Below, piece by piece: positions 24,301 to 39,300 of a DNA stretch of 64,000 nucleotides (positions within the stretch are counted from its first letter, which is position 1; each line of letters starts with the position of its first letter). The notes beneath the pieces were generated by a model that worked only from the letters and a program-made list of their open reading frames with translations, was not told the DNA's origin and did not search any database. Location: the NCBI GenBank assembly GCA_022818135.1, contig JAFMSR010000003.1, positions 37,033,265-37,097,264 of the forward strand, given 5' to 3'. The translations under genes and the position numbers were made by a program. This stretch comes from Saxidomus purpurata. Lineage: Eukaryota > Mollusca > Bivalvia > Venerida > Veneridae.

Positions 24301-27300
24301 GCAGCCAAAACTTTAACCAAATTTTCAAAGTCAAACAAGGGCCATAATTTGTACTAAATTTATACAAGAGTTATCTGACTTGACTGTGGGACACCCCAAG
24401 AGACATTAACGAAGTTTAAAATCAATATCATAAGTGGTTACTGAGATATGTGCATGATAGTACCTAGCAGGCAAAACTTTAACCAAATTTTCAAAGTCAA
24501 ACAAGGGCCATAATTTGTACTAAATTTATACAAGAGTTATCTGACTTGACTGTGTGACACCCCTTAAGACATTAACAAAGTTCAAGTCAATATCATAAGT
24601 GGTTACTGAGATATGTTCATGATAGTACCTAGCAGGCAAAACTTTAACCAAATTTTCAAAGTCAAACAAGGGCCATAATTTGCACTAAATTTATACAAGA
24701 GTTATCTGACAAGACGTGTGACACCCCTAAAGACATTTACAAAGTTTCAAGTCAATATCATAAGTGGTTACTGAGATATGTGCAGATAGTACCTAGCAGC
24801 CAAAACTTTAACCAAATTTTCAAAGTCAAACAAGGGCCATAATTTGTACTCAATTTATACAAGAGTTATCTGACTTGACTGTGGGACACCCCTAGAGACA
24901 TTAACGAAGTTTAAAATCAATATCATAAGTGGTTACTGAAATATGTGCATGATAGTACCTAGCAGGCAAAACTTTAACCAAATTTTCAAAGTCAAACAAG
25001 GGCCATAATTTGTACTAAATTTACACAAGAGTTATCTGACTTGATTGTATGACACCCCTAAAGACATGAACAAAGTTTCAAGTCAATATCATAAGTGGTT
25101 ACTGAGATATGTGCATGATAGTACTTAGCAGGCAAAACTTTAATCAAAGAAGCAACGCCAACGCCGACGCCGACGCACAAGTGACTGTAATAGCTCTCCA
25201 TATTCTCCGAATAGTCGAGCTAAAAAAACACGGCTAACCTTCGAACCAAGATGATACAAATTGCATCCTATTGACGAGGTATCTTACATTATTTCGTGGT
25301 AATTTGACGATAACAAGAGTTTCTAGAATCCTTATAAACTTTTTTGTGTATTTACAACAGAACCAATGCTGTTACCTTCAGGAGGACACTTATCTCACAA
25401 CGTTTTATGAAACTTCTAACTGATCTTCATAGTTACAAAGGTAATCCCGTGCAAGGCTGATAAAGTTTCATATGCTTCGGATTTTTAACGTTTAAATTTA
25501 GCAAGCAAGATATTAATTGATATCAAAGCGCTGTGAGCGCTGAAGGCCTGGGGCTATAGGTTTACTCCCCGAAAAACAACTTTTGACCTACGTGTTTTGC
25601 GCTGAACCTTACCTAAAACGCGGGTCGAAATGTGCACGCGGGTCGAAATGTGCAGAGGACGAAATTCAATATATGACACAGAATGATTCACAAATATATG
25701 GGTGGCAGGGAAGTTTGTTTTATTATAAAACGTACGTTAAATGAAAAATAATCACATAGTCAACATTATAAATTGTTTAAGCCAATAAAAATAATTCGAT
25801 CTGCGCTTTGTACAACTTCAAGCGATATGATCTGATGATGTGGATCGAAAATTATTGTGTACCAAGGACAAGACCTTGAAACAGAAATAAACAAAGCAAT
25901 ACCTGCAGCAATGAAATATAAATACAGTACTGTACAATGTGTATAACAGAGAAAACCAAAAATGATTCTGGGTTACCTTGTAGTTGTAATCGGCGAAACC
26001 GTTCACTGGGCCTCGACATGTAGCGTCCTCGATAAATGGCGGGTGATTTTGATCGCGTGAGTTCCTTCTTGGGAATGTACGTAAATTATATCTTATTTTT
26101 AGAGAAATTTATTTTTAGGTAAATATATATGTAATCGTTCGTAAATAACAAAGTTGTCAATGAAATAACATCGGAAATTTGAAAATCAAACTACAAACTC
26201 TTATATCGAGCTCCGTACGTTTCCGTAAATTTCCGTAAATATCCGTACTTTTCCGTGATATGCATATGATTATCTTCCGTAATCGGCTAACAGCGCATTA
26301 ATTTCTAAAACAGAAAAAATGTGTAATGCAGCCCGTAAGCTATACACCTTCCTGCAATCGTTTGAAGTTGTATGCACTCCTTTTATTTGTAATATGATCT
26401 TATCATATGCGACATTCAAACAGAAGATTGATCTGGTCTGTCTTGCACTACTTTCGCATAGTGCATGTTAACAGTTGTTATTCGCACATAGCACAGTTAA
26501 ATTTCTTGCAGTGTTTGAAATGTGGTATGCTTACTTAAGCCTAGGGGACTTTCAGTCCCCAGGCCAATAAAACGATACAACGTTACATTATTCCTAACTG
26601 TGGAAAACTACTCGCGGTAGAATCTACCATTACTTAGTCAGAGTTCTCTCCCCGAGGAAGAAGTACAATCTGCTACTGTTGTTTAAAACAAACAAATAAA
26701 TACGTAAAACATCGTGCTATTTCCAATGAAGTTTCAGAAGAACTCCTCATTCGTGCTAAATTATATATAAACATCTTTGGATATACTTTCTAACCACTTC
26801 GTGAAGTTTATCAACGTAGCTGCACATACAAAGGTGAACTCAAATCATGTAACACGTGCATATTATTTCGACAATTACCTCAATGAGTCCTCGTGGTGTT
26901 AGGCTTACGATCCCAAGATGAAAATCTTTTCTCTTTCCATCATCAAATCTTATCTTTCCTGATAAACCATCATACTCTAGCTGAAAAGCAGAAAATGAAA
27001 AGGTTTAAAAGATAAAGAAGAGAGATGCAGGTATACCTAACTATAAATTGTTCCATCATCTACAGATTTTATCAATTGAACTTTTAGTGCACATCTATAT
27101 ATACTGATTAGTCTAAAGTGATAAGAAAATTCCTCCGCGGTTATCTGTCCAAAAAAACGATAATTAGCCGCGTCCTAAGCGCCTGTTACATTTCTATTTG
27201 TTGATACTTGTTTGATAAATTTTCGTTATTCAACATTCCAAGCATTGTTATGTCTGAGCATAATATATGTATACACATGTCACGTGTATATATTATATTT

Positions 27301-30300
27301 AAATCTTTCACTAGACTGTAGATATTACTGATAAGACATTTTTAGATAGTATGGCATTTTTCAATGATACACTGGTGTGTCCTGTTTCAGAGATGGGTGT
27401 TGGCGTCACATCAAAGTGTAGGCACAAATCCCAGCGGGGAAAATACACATAGAATATACGAATAAATTCTATCTTATGCAACTAAATAACCATATCACAA
27501 ACAATCAAACAGTTAAACAATCATCACTACAGATATATAAACAAAACTTACAGCCTTCATGTAATTTAGCAGGCTGTTCCCTTTCTTCCAGGATTCCCGT
27601 TTGTTACAGTTTAGAACCTCCGTGGAAATTTGGTTTGCGTTGGCCAAACCTGCTAAAGCACGTGCATACATGTGCACGGCGTCGTACATCAGAGCGGTTT
27701 CCGTCTGAATTAAAGAGAAAATTGAAAAAAAGTCATATAACAAGATCTGACAGCTTTACTTATGAATTCCATTAATTTCCTGAAAGCATTTTGCTTATAA
27801 TAATGTAATAAAAAAGATTTACAAAATACAAGGTTTGATGCACTATTTCTAACTCTGAAAAATGCTGTTGTTACATATTTTACCCGAAAAAGAGAGAAAA
27901 GCTATAGGAGAAATGCTGTACATAGTCTTGTGCTTATGAATAGAAAGAAATCGGAAAAAGTATCACCTGTTTCTTCATTTGGTGATTACTGTTTATCGCA
28001 ACTATGCTACAGTCAAAACATCCCCGAATAGAAAAACCCTTTTGATAAGGATCAGAAAAGAGCAAAGGTGCAATATTCAGCAGTGATACATGGTCCGATG
28101 GATAAGCAAGCACCTGTAAATCACCTATCAACAAAGAGTGTTTGGGCTTCTTCCAGCCACCTTCGACACAGGGTTAACTGTAAACTTATTCATAAATTTC
28201 ACGATGGTATCTAGTGCTTAGTCTAATTGGAAGTATACATCAAAAGTTTACGAAATGAATACCAGCATACTTACATAATTATATTGGTGCACAATTCAGA
28301 AAGTAATATTTGATCAACGTATGCGGTTCAATCAGAAAACGGAAGTATATGTATAATGCCGTCTCTCACAAACGTTCAAGTGTTAATGAGAAAACGTTGT
28401 ACCTGTATAAAGCTAATTAACTATAGGGCTTTTGATATTTGCGATTGTATATACGGATTTTAAAGGTCGGAAACTTTTTAAAAACTGTATGCGCCCATTA
28501 AAATCCGTATGTCAAAATCACTGAACAGTAAATTCTATTCTAACGCACAATTTTCTAAAATGTCCGTTTTTTGCGGCTATATATTGTATACGTTATTTCA
28601 TAGTCGCAAATTTAAACGACGTAACCAATTAGAAATGACTTTACATCTGTAATGCGTTAGAAATGTTTATATATGTTTGTATGTGTACATACCGCAATTG
28701 TTCTCATGCCAAGGAGCGGCGATCTTCCAATGTTTGTTTCCATAAGTCCCCACTCAGCCATGATATTCATGACTTCAGGGTTAGAAGGGTCGATAAGACG
28801 CATTGATGTAATATTGGCAATGTTACTATGTGCTCTTAAATAAGGCTCAAAATCAATCTGAGATAAGTCCTGGAAGAAAACAATGTTTCATTGATAATAT
28901 AACAATAAAGGTAAAGGGTTCACATAAGTGTTACAAAGAATATCAATACCATCTGTTGCTACTTTAAATATAAATTCACAAGGCCTCCCCTCAGCGAATG
29001 TCTAGGTTGTTTTACTTAGATCTTGATGTGGTTACTTTTCTCAAGATGAGTAATATTTCATCATTAAGTTGATAAAAAAACATGTAGATTATTAACACAC
29101 GTTTGCCTTGCTAACAGCTACTACTTCGATGTACAATATCTAAAACAAAAGTGGGATGCGTGAGCTCAGTTATACGCATTCTGCCCTATGTGTCTTGAAT
29201 GCAATGTAAGAGATCTATAATTGAACACTAGGTACGAAATGCATCATGAAGGCTAATTTAAACTGAAAATCGAATAACTAATCACTTGTTTCAAGGAGAA
29301 AGCGTTTATATTTCAAGCGTGTTTTGTTACAACGTGCGCAATTAGATTTCAAGTATAAAATTCCTAGAGATTTCTCCCCGAAGTTATCATTTCAGACAAT
29401 TTAGACAAGAAAATTGTTGCTGTTTTCAATTTCTTAGACAAACGTTATCTTTGAAAACGATAATACTGAACATAGGAAAAACTGAAACGATTTGTCAGAC
29501 AGGCTTCCAGCCAGAGACTGGGCACATCTATCTGTATAACTTGCCTTCTGCTACATACGCTGTAACAAATGAACTTACAACTTCCTAGTTTTCCTCAAAA
29601 TGAGGCATGCTTTCTCAACAACATTCTCTGTGTCCATTCTTATCTTTACCTACATATTTTTTCAATGTTATATACAAATGTAACCACTTCTAAGCAAGCA
29701 ACAACAAAAGTTCAGCACCAAAGACATTTTATTTTGAAACTGACCAAAAAATGATCGTTCCTTCCAAGTCCAATTAAAACATTCTCAATAAGTTATTAAA
29801 CGGCAGACATTTTCTTCGAAAGTATTTGTATACAGTATATCTTAACCTGTGTTTAGTATTACAGTATGGTAAAGACTTCTCCTTTATTATTAATCTTAAA
29901 GTTTGCTTTATATGTACTCGGATAATTTACAAAGTCTGATGACATCGCCTGACAGACAGCATGCTTGTTTTCCGATATCGTTTTCCTGCTTAATTCTCCC
30001 GAGAGAACTACTTTTCAACAGTGTGGAATTTCCACTCACTAAAAATGAGAGAATTACATTTCATTAGTGTGAAATTACCACTCACTAAACATGAGAGAAT
30101 TACATTTCATTAGTGTGAAATTACCACTCACTAAACATGAGAGAATTACATTTCAACAGTGTGGAATTTCCACTCACTAAACATGAGAGAATTACATTTC
30201 AACAGTGTGGAATTTCCACTCACTAAACATGAGAGAATTACATTTCATTAGTGTGAAATTACCACTCACTAAACATGGGAGAATTACATTTCAGCAGTGT

Positions 30301-33300
30301 GGAATTTCCACTCACTAAACATGATAGAATTACATTTCAATAGTGTGAAATTACCACTCACTAAACATGAGAGAATTACATTTCATTAGTGTGAAATTAC
30401 CACTCACTAAACATGATCAGTCGGTGCATTTTTCTGTGTCTCAGTCAACATAGCAGTTTAAAATCCATTTGAAATGTTTACAAAAAGTAGGTTACTTAAT
30501 TTGATAAACTAGTCACCTTTGTGGTAAGTGAAAATGATATTATAAGGAAAAGCACCATTTACATGCATGAAATTCGGTGAAAAATACTTTCTTTTGTGAT
30601 TCCTTTTTGCAACTTAAAGCTACTTGGAATGAAAATTTATTTAAAAAGCGTATTATATCACTCTGTTTAGAAAGTACGCCATGTCCAAAAACCACAGGTT
30701 AAGACTACGATAAAACTTTCAGGTACTAACTTCGGTAAACCCCACACTCAATGGTTAAAATCACGATACAACTTACTGCTACTTATAACTGAAAGTTTAA
30801 ATTCGAATTTATAGCTTCATAAAAGAAACGGTTGTGACATTGAATGTCTGAGTGAAGATGTCATTCCGACAACAGATGTGTGTTTGTGCGGAGAATGGTA
30901 ACATTTTAAGCTTTTCCTTAGATAGAAAATGGTTATTCCTTGGAAATGTTCATGAAATTGACAATAAATGAAATACTTACGAGCGATGTAAAGTGGAAAT
31001 GGTAATATTCTGTCATCATGTTCAATGAACTAGCCTGAAATATAAGACAATGTTCTTATATTGCATACAGATTGTATAAAATATATGGATCTTACATGGC
31101 AATGCAAATTTCCCACGAGCAGGCTTCATGCCCCCTACACCCGACCACAGTGTCAAAGTCAGGTACAAATGTCTGGTCTACTGATGCCTTTCACCTTAAA
31201 AATACCGGCGTCTGTTTGACTCCTATAGGCAGTGATGGACCTTGTAAACAAACGTTTCGTTTCGCCTTTTACCTTAGAATAGTTTCATTTCACATTTTCA
31301 CCGGCAGATAATGTAAATCATGACATTCCATTATTCTAAACTATTTCTACATTACAAACTCAGCAAAAAAAGTTCTCAACTTTAAAGAACCTGGTTTCAT
31401 TCAAAGATCCCTTTACATGTACTAGTTGTGCTTTACTCCCATCGCAAACACTTGATCCTGTAGTGAAATATAAGAACTTCACCCACAGGGATTCAAATCC
31501 ACTTGTGAAGTGTTACCTAATTACTCTTGAAGAAACTGTTGTCAAAAATTAAATATGCTTCCCAACACTAATTGTTTCCGTGTTTAGTTTTATCTTAAGC
31601 TATGTTTCACATTTTCATAGCACTACCTATCGTTATTTGTACATGTAAAGACTTACGTTTAGAAAGATTCAAAGCAATTAATAAATACAGTTATTTGTTG
31701 TTTTTTACTTTGTACAGTTCAGTCTAACTTCCAATGAGGCAATTTAACAGAAGTCAAAGCATTGATATTGTAACTGTCATTTTTTACCATGATTTTGACT
31801 TTACTACCATACTTACTTTATTGAAGGTTCATATTTTGGTTTAAACTGTAACATATTTTTCTTAAATAATTTTCAAAACATGTAGGCCCTATGTTTACTT
31901 CTTTTTTTTTTTCTTTTTGTGTGTGAACCCTGCTCTCTTCTGCATTCCTAACTTTTAAAATGACATTTTTCAAAATTCGAAATAGATCTAGCAGACCACT
32001 TAACCTGTATATATACACTATTGCTGTCTCATCATACTTTGTTTAAATCTGTGATCCAAATACACTTGCGGAATGTTCTAGTATTCCAAATTTCTCTTTC
32101 TGAAATGGGGACGTGTTTTTGGACAAATAGCGATATCATCACCTTCATTTCGTGCAGATGGATTGTTTCTAACAAGTTTGAAATGCTTTTTTTTTACTTT
32201 TCATACGTTGTTCATCTTAACTGCATGTTTTATCGGTAAATTATGAATTGTTTTTTTCATTTTCTATTCGTCACCTCTTTGTTTAGTTTTCAAAGCAGAA
32301 ATTCCGTTACATGTTGCAAATATTCTGCAAAAGCTGGCATTTCCTGTTTAAATACGATGGAATGAGTTAATTTCGAGATAAAAGTAGACTTGTGTCTAAA
32401 ACAAAATACCAAGACATTATTCTGGAATATAGCTGAAAATTAGATAGCTAAGATACAATTCTCTTTTCCTCCAAAAGTTTTCTTTTCTTAACTGATCCTT
32501 ACTGCATAATTTGGCTTTTCTTTCTGTTCTCCAAAATATAACTCGTTTCTACCTTGTACTTTCGTTTCTTCTTTAATTCTTTTTTATTAATGTATATGCA
32601 TATTATATAAAGTGTTAGAATACTATGTTTACAACAAAATGTTGTGTATATGCATTTATATTGGAAGTTGAATAATAAACGATAAAAAAAAAGAAACAAG
32701 TCTTTGAAATTCGTTTTCGATGTACCTAATTATTATTTTTCTGCTGGTGTCAAGGTGAATGGGGCTCAAGCTGGCCGATGAAGTCAGTAACGACACGTAG
32801 ATGATTGTATTTATTCAACCTTGACATTGTATAATTTCTACAATTTACCTTACCCATCTTGCAAATTTCTCAGACATGAGCTCACTATATATTAATAAGA
32901 CTTACTAGGCAACAGTGTAGATAGGGATGTGCAGGCTGTTGCTAGCAAAAGCAGACTCTCTTCCTGTCAGTAATCCGTAAAATCAAACATTTCTATTGCC
33001 AGATAAGGACATGGAACATTTTGAGATTGATATCTTGATGTACTGAACTTGCATAAAAACATCATCATGATGACATGTAACAGCAGTTTAGAGATGTATG
33101 TGCTTCATCAGTAAGAGACTACGAAACTATGTCAGAACCCGCCGTATATGTCGGCTGGCATGATGCTCTTAATTCATTCCGTATTTCAATTACGAATTAG
33201 GTAAAAGTCGGTCCCTCAAAATGACTAGGTAAAATAATAAAGTTAAAAGGTAATTAATCTCAACACAATATCCAGTGTTTGTAAATACATATGTATTGTA

Positions 33301-36300
33301 TAAAACATGCTGTAAAGGGCCGGTGGCCAATATCAATAATTAATTTGTCATTGTCATTGTCAAAATATCCTCACAGGTGACGTTTTGCACAGCTTATTCG
33401 CGTATTTGATATTCCCTTACACGGAGCGTGACATATAGAAATAGCTTGGTAACTTAAATACTTAGTAAAACTAAGAACGTATTAACGGAACAAAATCACA
33501 AGACAGGAGATACTGAGTTTTCATTAATACCATGTTTTACCTTTATGTAAAAAACGGTAATTGCGAAATCAACTATACGCTAGCAGCATGCACAGGTCTT
33601 CGTAAGTCCGATGTTACTGTGACAGCAAAACAACAAACCACTTGCATAGCCGATGAAAGTTGCATTCCAGACGTAAGCAGACGACACTTAGTCTTCAAGT
33701 TTGTTTGGAGGTCTTCCAGATTCATAAGTATGATTTTGTATTATTTTAACATTTCTAGCCTTAGAAAATTATATATACTATCAAAGAAACCGTGTGTTAC
33801 CGACAAACACATGCGAAGCACCTGAAAATGCCATTCAAAGATACCTTATTCCATTATCAAACTTTCCGGAAGCTGTTGAAATTCCGCAAGCGTTCCACTA
33901 TTACAAATGTCTGTCTATCAAAACTCTTGAAAACTTTTCAAGCACAAAATGGCTTTGAATATGTTATTCTTAAGTGATGGAAGCTGTGCGTAATATTTAT
34001 TGTCATAAAACAGACAATTTAGTAGAGTGTATACTGGCAGGAACAAGGTTACTGATTTTGGTACAAGTTTGGTTACATGTAGCTCCGTTGCGTAAAAGTT
34101 ATACATCAAAGACAGTATTACGTTTTATATCCCGTCTCATCAGCATTCTAAACCTTTGTTTACTTGCATTAACGTGTATCATGCATGCTACTGAAATTGG
34201 TAAAAGTCCAAAACAATTACATGAAACTGAAATTACTTAAAAGAAAATGTAGTGTTTAATAGAATATTCAGCAATCCTTGCCTTTTTCCTTTATGTTGAT
34301 AAACTGATTGTCTCACTTTATGCGTTGAAAGCTTCAACAGTAGGTATAGCGCTTAAATGTGGTTTTAATTTTATGATATTTTGGCCAAATCATTCCAAAT
34401 CAAAATTTCATTTTATAAAAGAGAAACTAAGTAATCGTAAGCATTTCGTTTTTACTTATATAAATGCTGAAACTACTAATTAGACAAACACAAGTCCTGT
34501 ATAAAAGTGACAAACGAAAATAGGAAGGAGATAAGAGTTACAAAAAAGTAATGCACTTGTACTTTGAATATAATACCATGTACGTTAAAACTTTATGTAT
34601 TATAAGAATTTCGTTTATTGCAGTTAGAAACATGAGGAAATTGCTAAATGTCGTCAAAAATTAAATATGCTTCCCAATAACTATTGTCTCCGTGTTAACC
34701 TTCATCTTAAAGTGACATTATGCGTATCTTACTGCCGTGACAGTTTTATAAAAGCAATTTTCGGTTGCTGTGCATTTAAATATGTTTAATTAATGATAAT
34801 GCCGAATAAGTATTTGAAAGCTATTATTATTTCCTCTACCCTTTTTTCCACATACCTATTTCAGCTGGATTTTTACTTGAAAAAAAATGTGTATAATTCC
34901 AATGTGTAGAATTAAGTCAATATTTCAACAGAAAGAGATTCAACTTGCATGACAAAAAATCTTAATTTTGGTTCTGCATGTTCTAAAATGCGTACATATA
35001 TATTTATCAATGTGATAAGTTTTTTGTGATTAGAATAGTCTCTAATAATTCTGAATAGAATGACCATTTGCATGCTTTAATGTATTTGTCTATGTAATTC
35101 ATATGTATGTCTATGGAAGAGACTTAAAGGGTCATACCTTGTAACTGATGTCAAACTAAATAACCTCCAAAACATAAATAACAAGTTCGTCTTTGAAATT
35201 GTCCCTATTTACCATTTTACGTTTATTGAACACTTAATCTATGTTTCGAGAATATAATCTGCTAGATATAGGGAAACCGCTTTAAACTACTGGTAGAAGG
35301 GTATTGTAAATATTACCTCATCAAGAAATTGTTTGATTTTTGAAACGTGACAATCAATGACAATTCTGTATTCCTGTTTCTCCTTTAGTTCTTTCAGCAT
35401 ACTGGTGTAGGTATTTTGGTATGCTTCTAACCGTCTTATCGTCATTTGATATTCCTCCCCTCTCGCCGTCTCCAACAGCTTCTGTACACGTACGAGACCT
35501 GAAATACGAATACAATATCTGAGACATTTATCACGTGATTTAAAACGTCACGTGTAAAGTAATCAAAGCGTTTGATATGTTGTCTCGTGACAGTAGTACT
35601 TTAAAGATGCTCGCTCTCAGATTTTTTGGGAAAATAATAGAGTTCTTCAAACTGTAGGAAAATAACATATTTTTGTATATATATATATTCATATAAAAAG
35701 GTACGGTATAAATTCCTGTCACGTATATCTGTAGATTTGATTTAATACGCTACAAAATGATAAATTCAATATAAACAATATACATGTTGTGTAGCGGTGC
35801 CGTAAAACCCGCAGTTTCAATCGATTTTTGCAAATTCTTACCTTTTTAATATTTTCATTGTTGATTCTAGATTTTAGTTTTATATTTATGTATAAGTATG
35901 CTTTTTTTAAATGAACGTCAACTGAGAGCGAGCAGCTTTAAAGGGACATACCCTATAAATGATGTCAAACTAAATAACCTCCAAAACATAAATAATAGAA
36001 TCTTTGGAAGTATTATAACTAACTCAAAAGTTTCAGCTATGCATTCACAGTTATTATTGATCAAATCAGCGGTTCAAATTTACTGCAGTACCGTTAAGCA
36101 TTCAATAATCTATGTAGAGTTGTTGTTGTATAATTAATGGGTGGATGCGATTTATTACTGAAAGACTCTATATTGATTAATTGTGGTAAAATGAGACATT
36201 TTTCGCCATAGGTTGTCCTTTGAAATTGTATTTATTTATCATTTTACGTTCATTGGACACATAATCTATGTTCCGAGAATATAATCTGCTTGATGTAGGG

Positions 36301-39300
36301 AGTGCCCCTTTAAATACTGTTAATGGGCCTTTGCAACATGATATGATGCAAAGCAATATTTAATGACTATTCTCTCCTACACATGACTACATGATTCAAA
36401 CGCGCGGAAGTGTTCAGTGGGCTTCCTATCTAGACAATTTACATTAATTTTCTTTTTGCTTTTGGTGTCTTATGACCGCATGCTATTACACACACGTACA
36501 TTACATTGTCAGTAATTAAGTATCATAAAGAAACTCTGAAACACTGTGGTTATTTCAAACGGTCAAGTGCTTAAGCGATGAGGGTTTTCAATCTAATATA
36601 CAAACAATTATCAGTTCATGGAATGGGAATGACTGACTTTACTGATATAATTTAAAAGTAAAATGCTCTTTACATGTAGCTCCAAAAACATCGTGCAAAT
36701 TTATCAACGCTAAAGAAATCTTTCAATTAATGATATTCATTTATTCTCTTTTATCTGGGAGTATTCCTGATTCCTCGGACCATTTCATATATTGCGCCCT
36801 TGTCCTAGACGATATTATTGAAGCACATAAAGATGTTTCATATCAAACAATACAGGGCGAGCTTTTTACGATTCATCAACTCATTGCAAAGAAAAAAAAC
36901 AGTGTCTTAGACAAGCGTATCAATTAAGTACCTAAAACTCTAGAGAAAAGACATTAAAGACAAAAAATACGCTTAGATAAAAGATAGAAAAAAAATCCTG
37001 TAACATTTGATGAATTCAATACAGACATAATTGACAACTGCTCGCTTTGAAAGACAGATCTATATTTTTTTCTATATCATTTTAATGAAGTATTTTCTCA
37101 CCATAATGAAACGTGACAGCGTTAACCTCGTTCTTATACGGAAAAGTTTGACATTGGCTTAATCGGAAAACTAATATCGGAGAAAATAGCCCCGCTTGTG
37201 GAAAAACTTATTCAATCACGATCCGCAGAATGTCAAATATTGTGATTTATTTAATAATGTTCTCAGTTATTCTCTGAGTGGCTTGTTGCAGCATTCCTTT
37301 TCTTTGCTTCTTTGGCTGTGCACTGTCATTCTTGTTCCAGATTTGGACGAATCAACTGTTGTGAATAAACCAAAGTTCTCAAATTCTACACCAACAAAAT
37401 TTAAAATATTTTGATTAGTTTTCACGTCAATTTGCCCGTTTTATTCAAAATATAACGCGTCTCAACCTTATGATAAAATTTGGCATGAATATCCTTTGAA
37501 ATAATCCTCTGCCAAATAATTTCATTCCATGCAAAACTATGAACCCATGATTGCCACGGCAACCAACGTGAAAACAATTAAAAGCCTCTAATCAAGTATA
37601 ATTTCTTATCTCATGGAACCTTTGGTCATATTTTGAAATTAATTAATAAGAATTGCCCTTCTATGACTCGATAGAATCGTGCAAGAAATGTTGATTTTCA
37701 AAACATTTTTATTGTTCACAGAGACCCCATTCTTTGTTTTAAAGAACGCTTTTTCTCAAGGACAACAGAGTGCCTTGCAGGTGTTCAGAAGATGCAAAGT
37801 AGTTCCTGCCATGACAACCATCTTCCTTCTCATCAAATTATTACATTTCAATGAGAACGATTTGGATTATATCAGTACATTATTTAAAATTTCAAAATAT
37901 AACAATCCCACTTTGTTTTGTTTTTTGTTTGTGAATTTCTCTTGATTCTATCTTTTCGTCTTTGAACAATAAAATTATACTTTCTCTCTTATAAATATAA
38001 AACATCAAAAGTGTTTTCAAATCAATAAATGTCTGAAAGAAAACAATTTCGTGACGTCAAAGGCCTTAATAAAAGTATAAAAATCTTTTTGATGGTTTAT
38101 GATTTGTAATGTAATCCGTACAGTTTTGTTGTTGTTTGCTAAAGGACATTATTAGTTTCTTATATGAGCACGAGGTTCAGATGGAAATATCCGTCACTGA
38201 GGGTACTTTTTGGCGGGAACGAGGCTCTGCCGAGTTCCCGCGAAACAGTTTCCCGAAGGACGGATATTCCATCTGAACCAAGTATCTCATGGAAGAAACT
38301 TTCTTGCATACCGTCTTGCACTTGAAATAGATATTTAAAAACAAACTTACCGAAATGATGCATTTTGATAAAAAACAAACATTCTTTAGATGTTATGCAT
38401 GGGAAAGTGACGTCACATTTTTTATAACGTGACGTCACATGTTTATAACGTTACGTCACAAGTAAGCACGTAAGTCGTCTTACACGGGGGGGTGTAAGAT
38501 GAGATTTTCCAGCACTGGTAAAAACTGCAGATATCCCCATCTGGTATGCAAGAATGAACTGTCTTTGGTTTGAGGCCCTGTTAGTGTTTAGCAACACGCA
38601 AAGTTTTTATTTTTATATGCAAAAACAGTAAAATGTTACAGATGGACTAAAATAGATACAAAAACTGCCAAAGGGATGCAAGTGCAAGTAAAAGGGTCAA
38701 GTATGACACTCCCACCAAGGTTAAGTAATATAAAACCATTAGGACATTTGGAAAATGCAGATTATGCAAGTTAAGCTGATAATTTCTGCAAGATTTATGT
38801 CCAAAAGTTGATAGTGGCGGACTGTGTTATAACCCTTGCCGGCTTTGAACCTCTTATACTCCAGCCAGAGTCTGTCAGTAGAATTCTATTTGAAAGACCC
38901 TAAAAGGGGTTAATACTTACTCTCCCCATCTTCGTATATAACTGTAAACGTTTTCCATTCCCAGTGCTGTATGATATCGGCAAAAGCACGGCTAAGTATT
39001 TCATGATCTGGGTACACGCTGATAGAGAAGTATTCTCGCGGAATGCGTGAATCCCAAACAGATTGGATATGTGGAATTTCAAAAGCATTGCATAATGAAT
39101 GAACGTGTGCTCGAGATATTTCACTGATTGGTCCAAATACTGCTGCAATTCCGCCATGTGCTCTCATCTCACGACATACTAAAATAAGAGTTATATTCGT
39201 AGGTTAGATAAACATCAATACAAAATGCTACATGTAACGCATAATGCCTCGATCCCCTTGAAACGTGCCTTTAAATTGTGTAGGGTAAAATAATATTATC

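Larger units (their letters stand above)
35499..38920. other. Receptor intron with two MITEs and CRE-like sites
   Basis: Intron of 3422 bp with a strong GTAAGTATT donor. It holds MITEs at 35938-36313 and 38174-38279 and the clustered TGACGTCA sites at 38408-38458; otherwise nothing recognised. Confidence 0.75.

Noticed and set aside
25818..26006. Minus-strand frame NGFADYNYK next to a GT that could be a donor, inside the receptor intron
   Set aside because: The confirmed exons on either side join perfectly in phase and sequence without it, and no good acceptor precedes it.
26544..26560. Small perfect hairpin GGGGACTTTCAGTCCCC, also NF-kB-site-like
   Set aside because: A 7 bp stem can occur by chance and nothing around it supports a histone-type 3' end or an enhancer.
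27476..27775. 99-codon plus-strand frame
   Set aside because: Antisense shadow of the 27552-27704 receptor exon.
33532..34240. Three overlapping plus-strand frames in a receptor intron
   Set aside because: No splice structure, domain or codon signal; chance frames.
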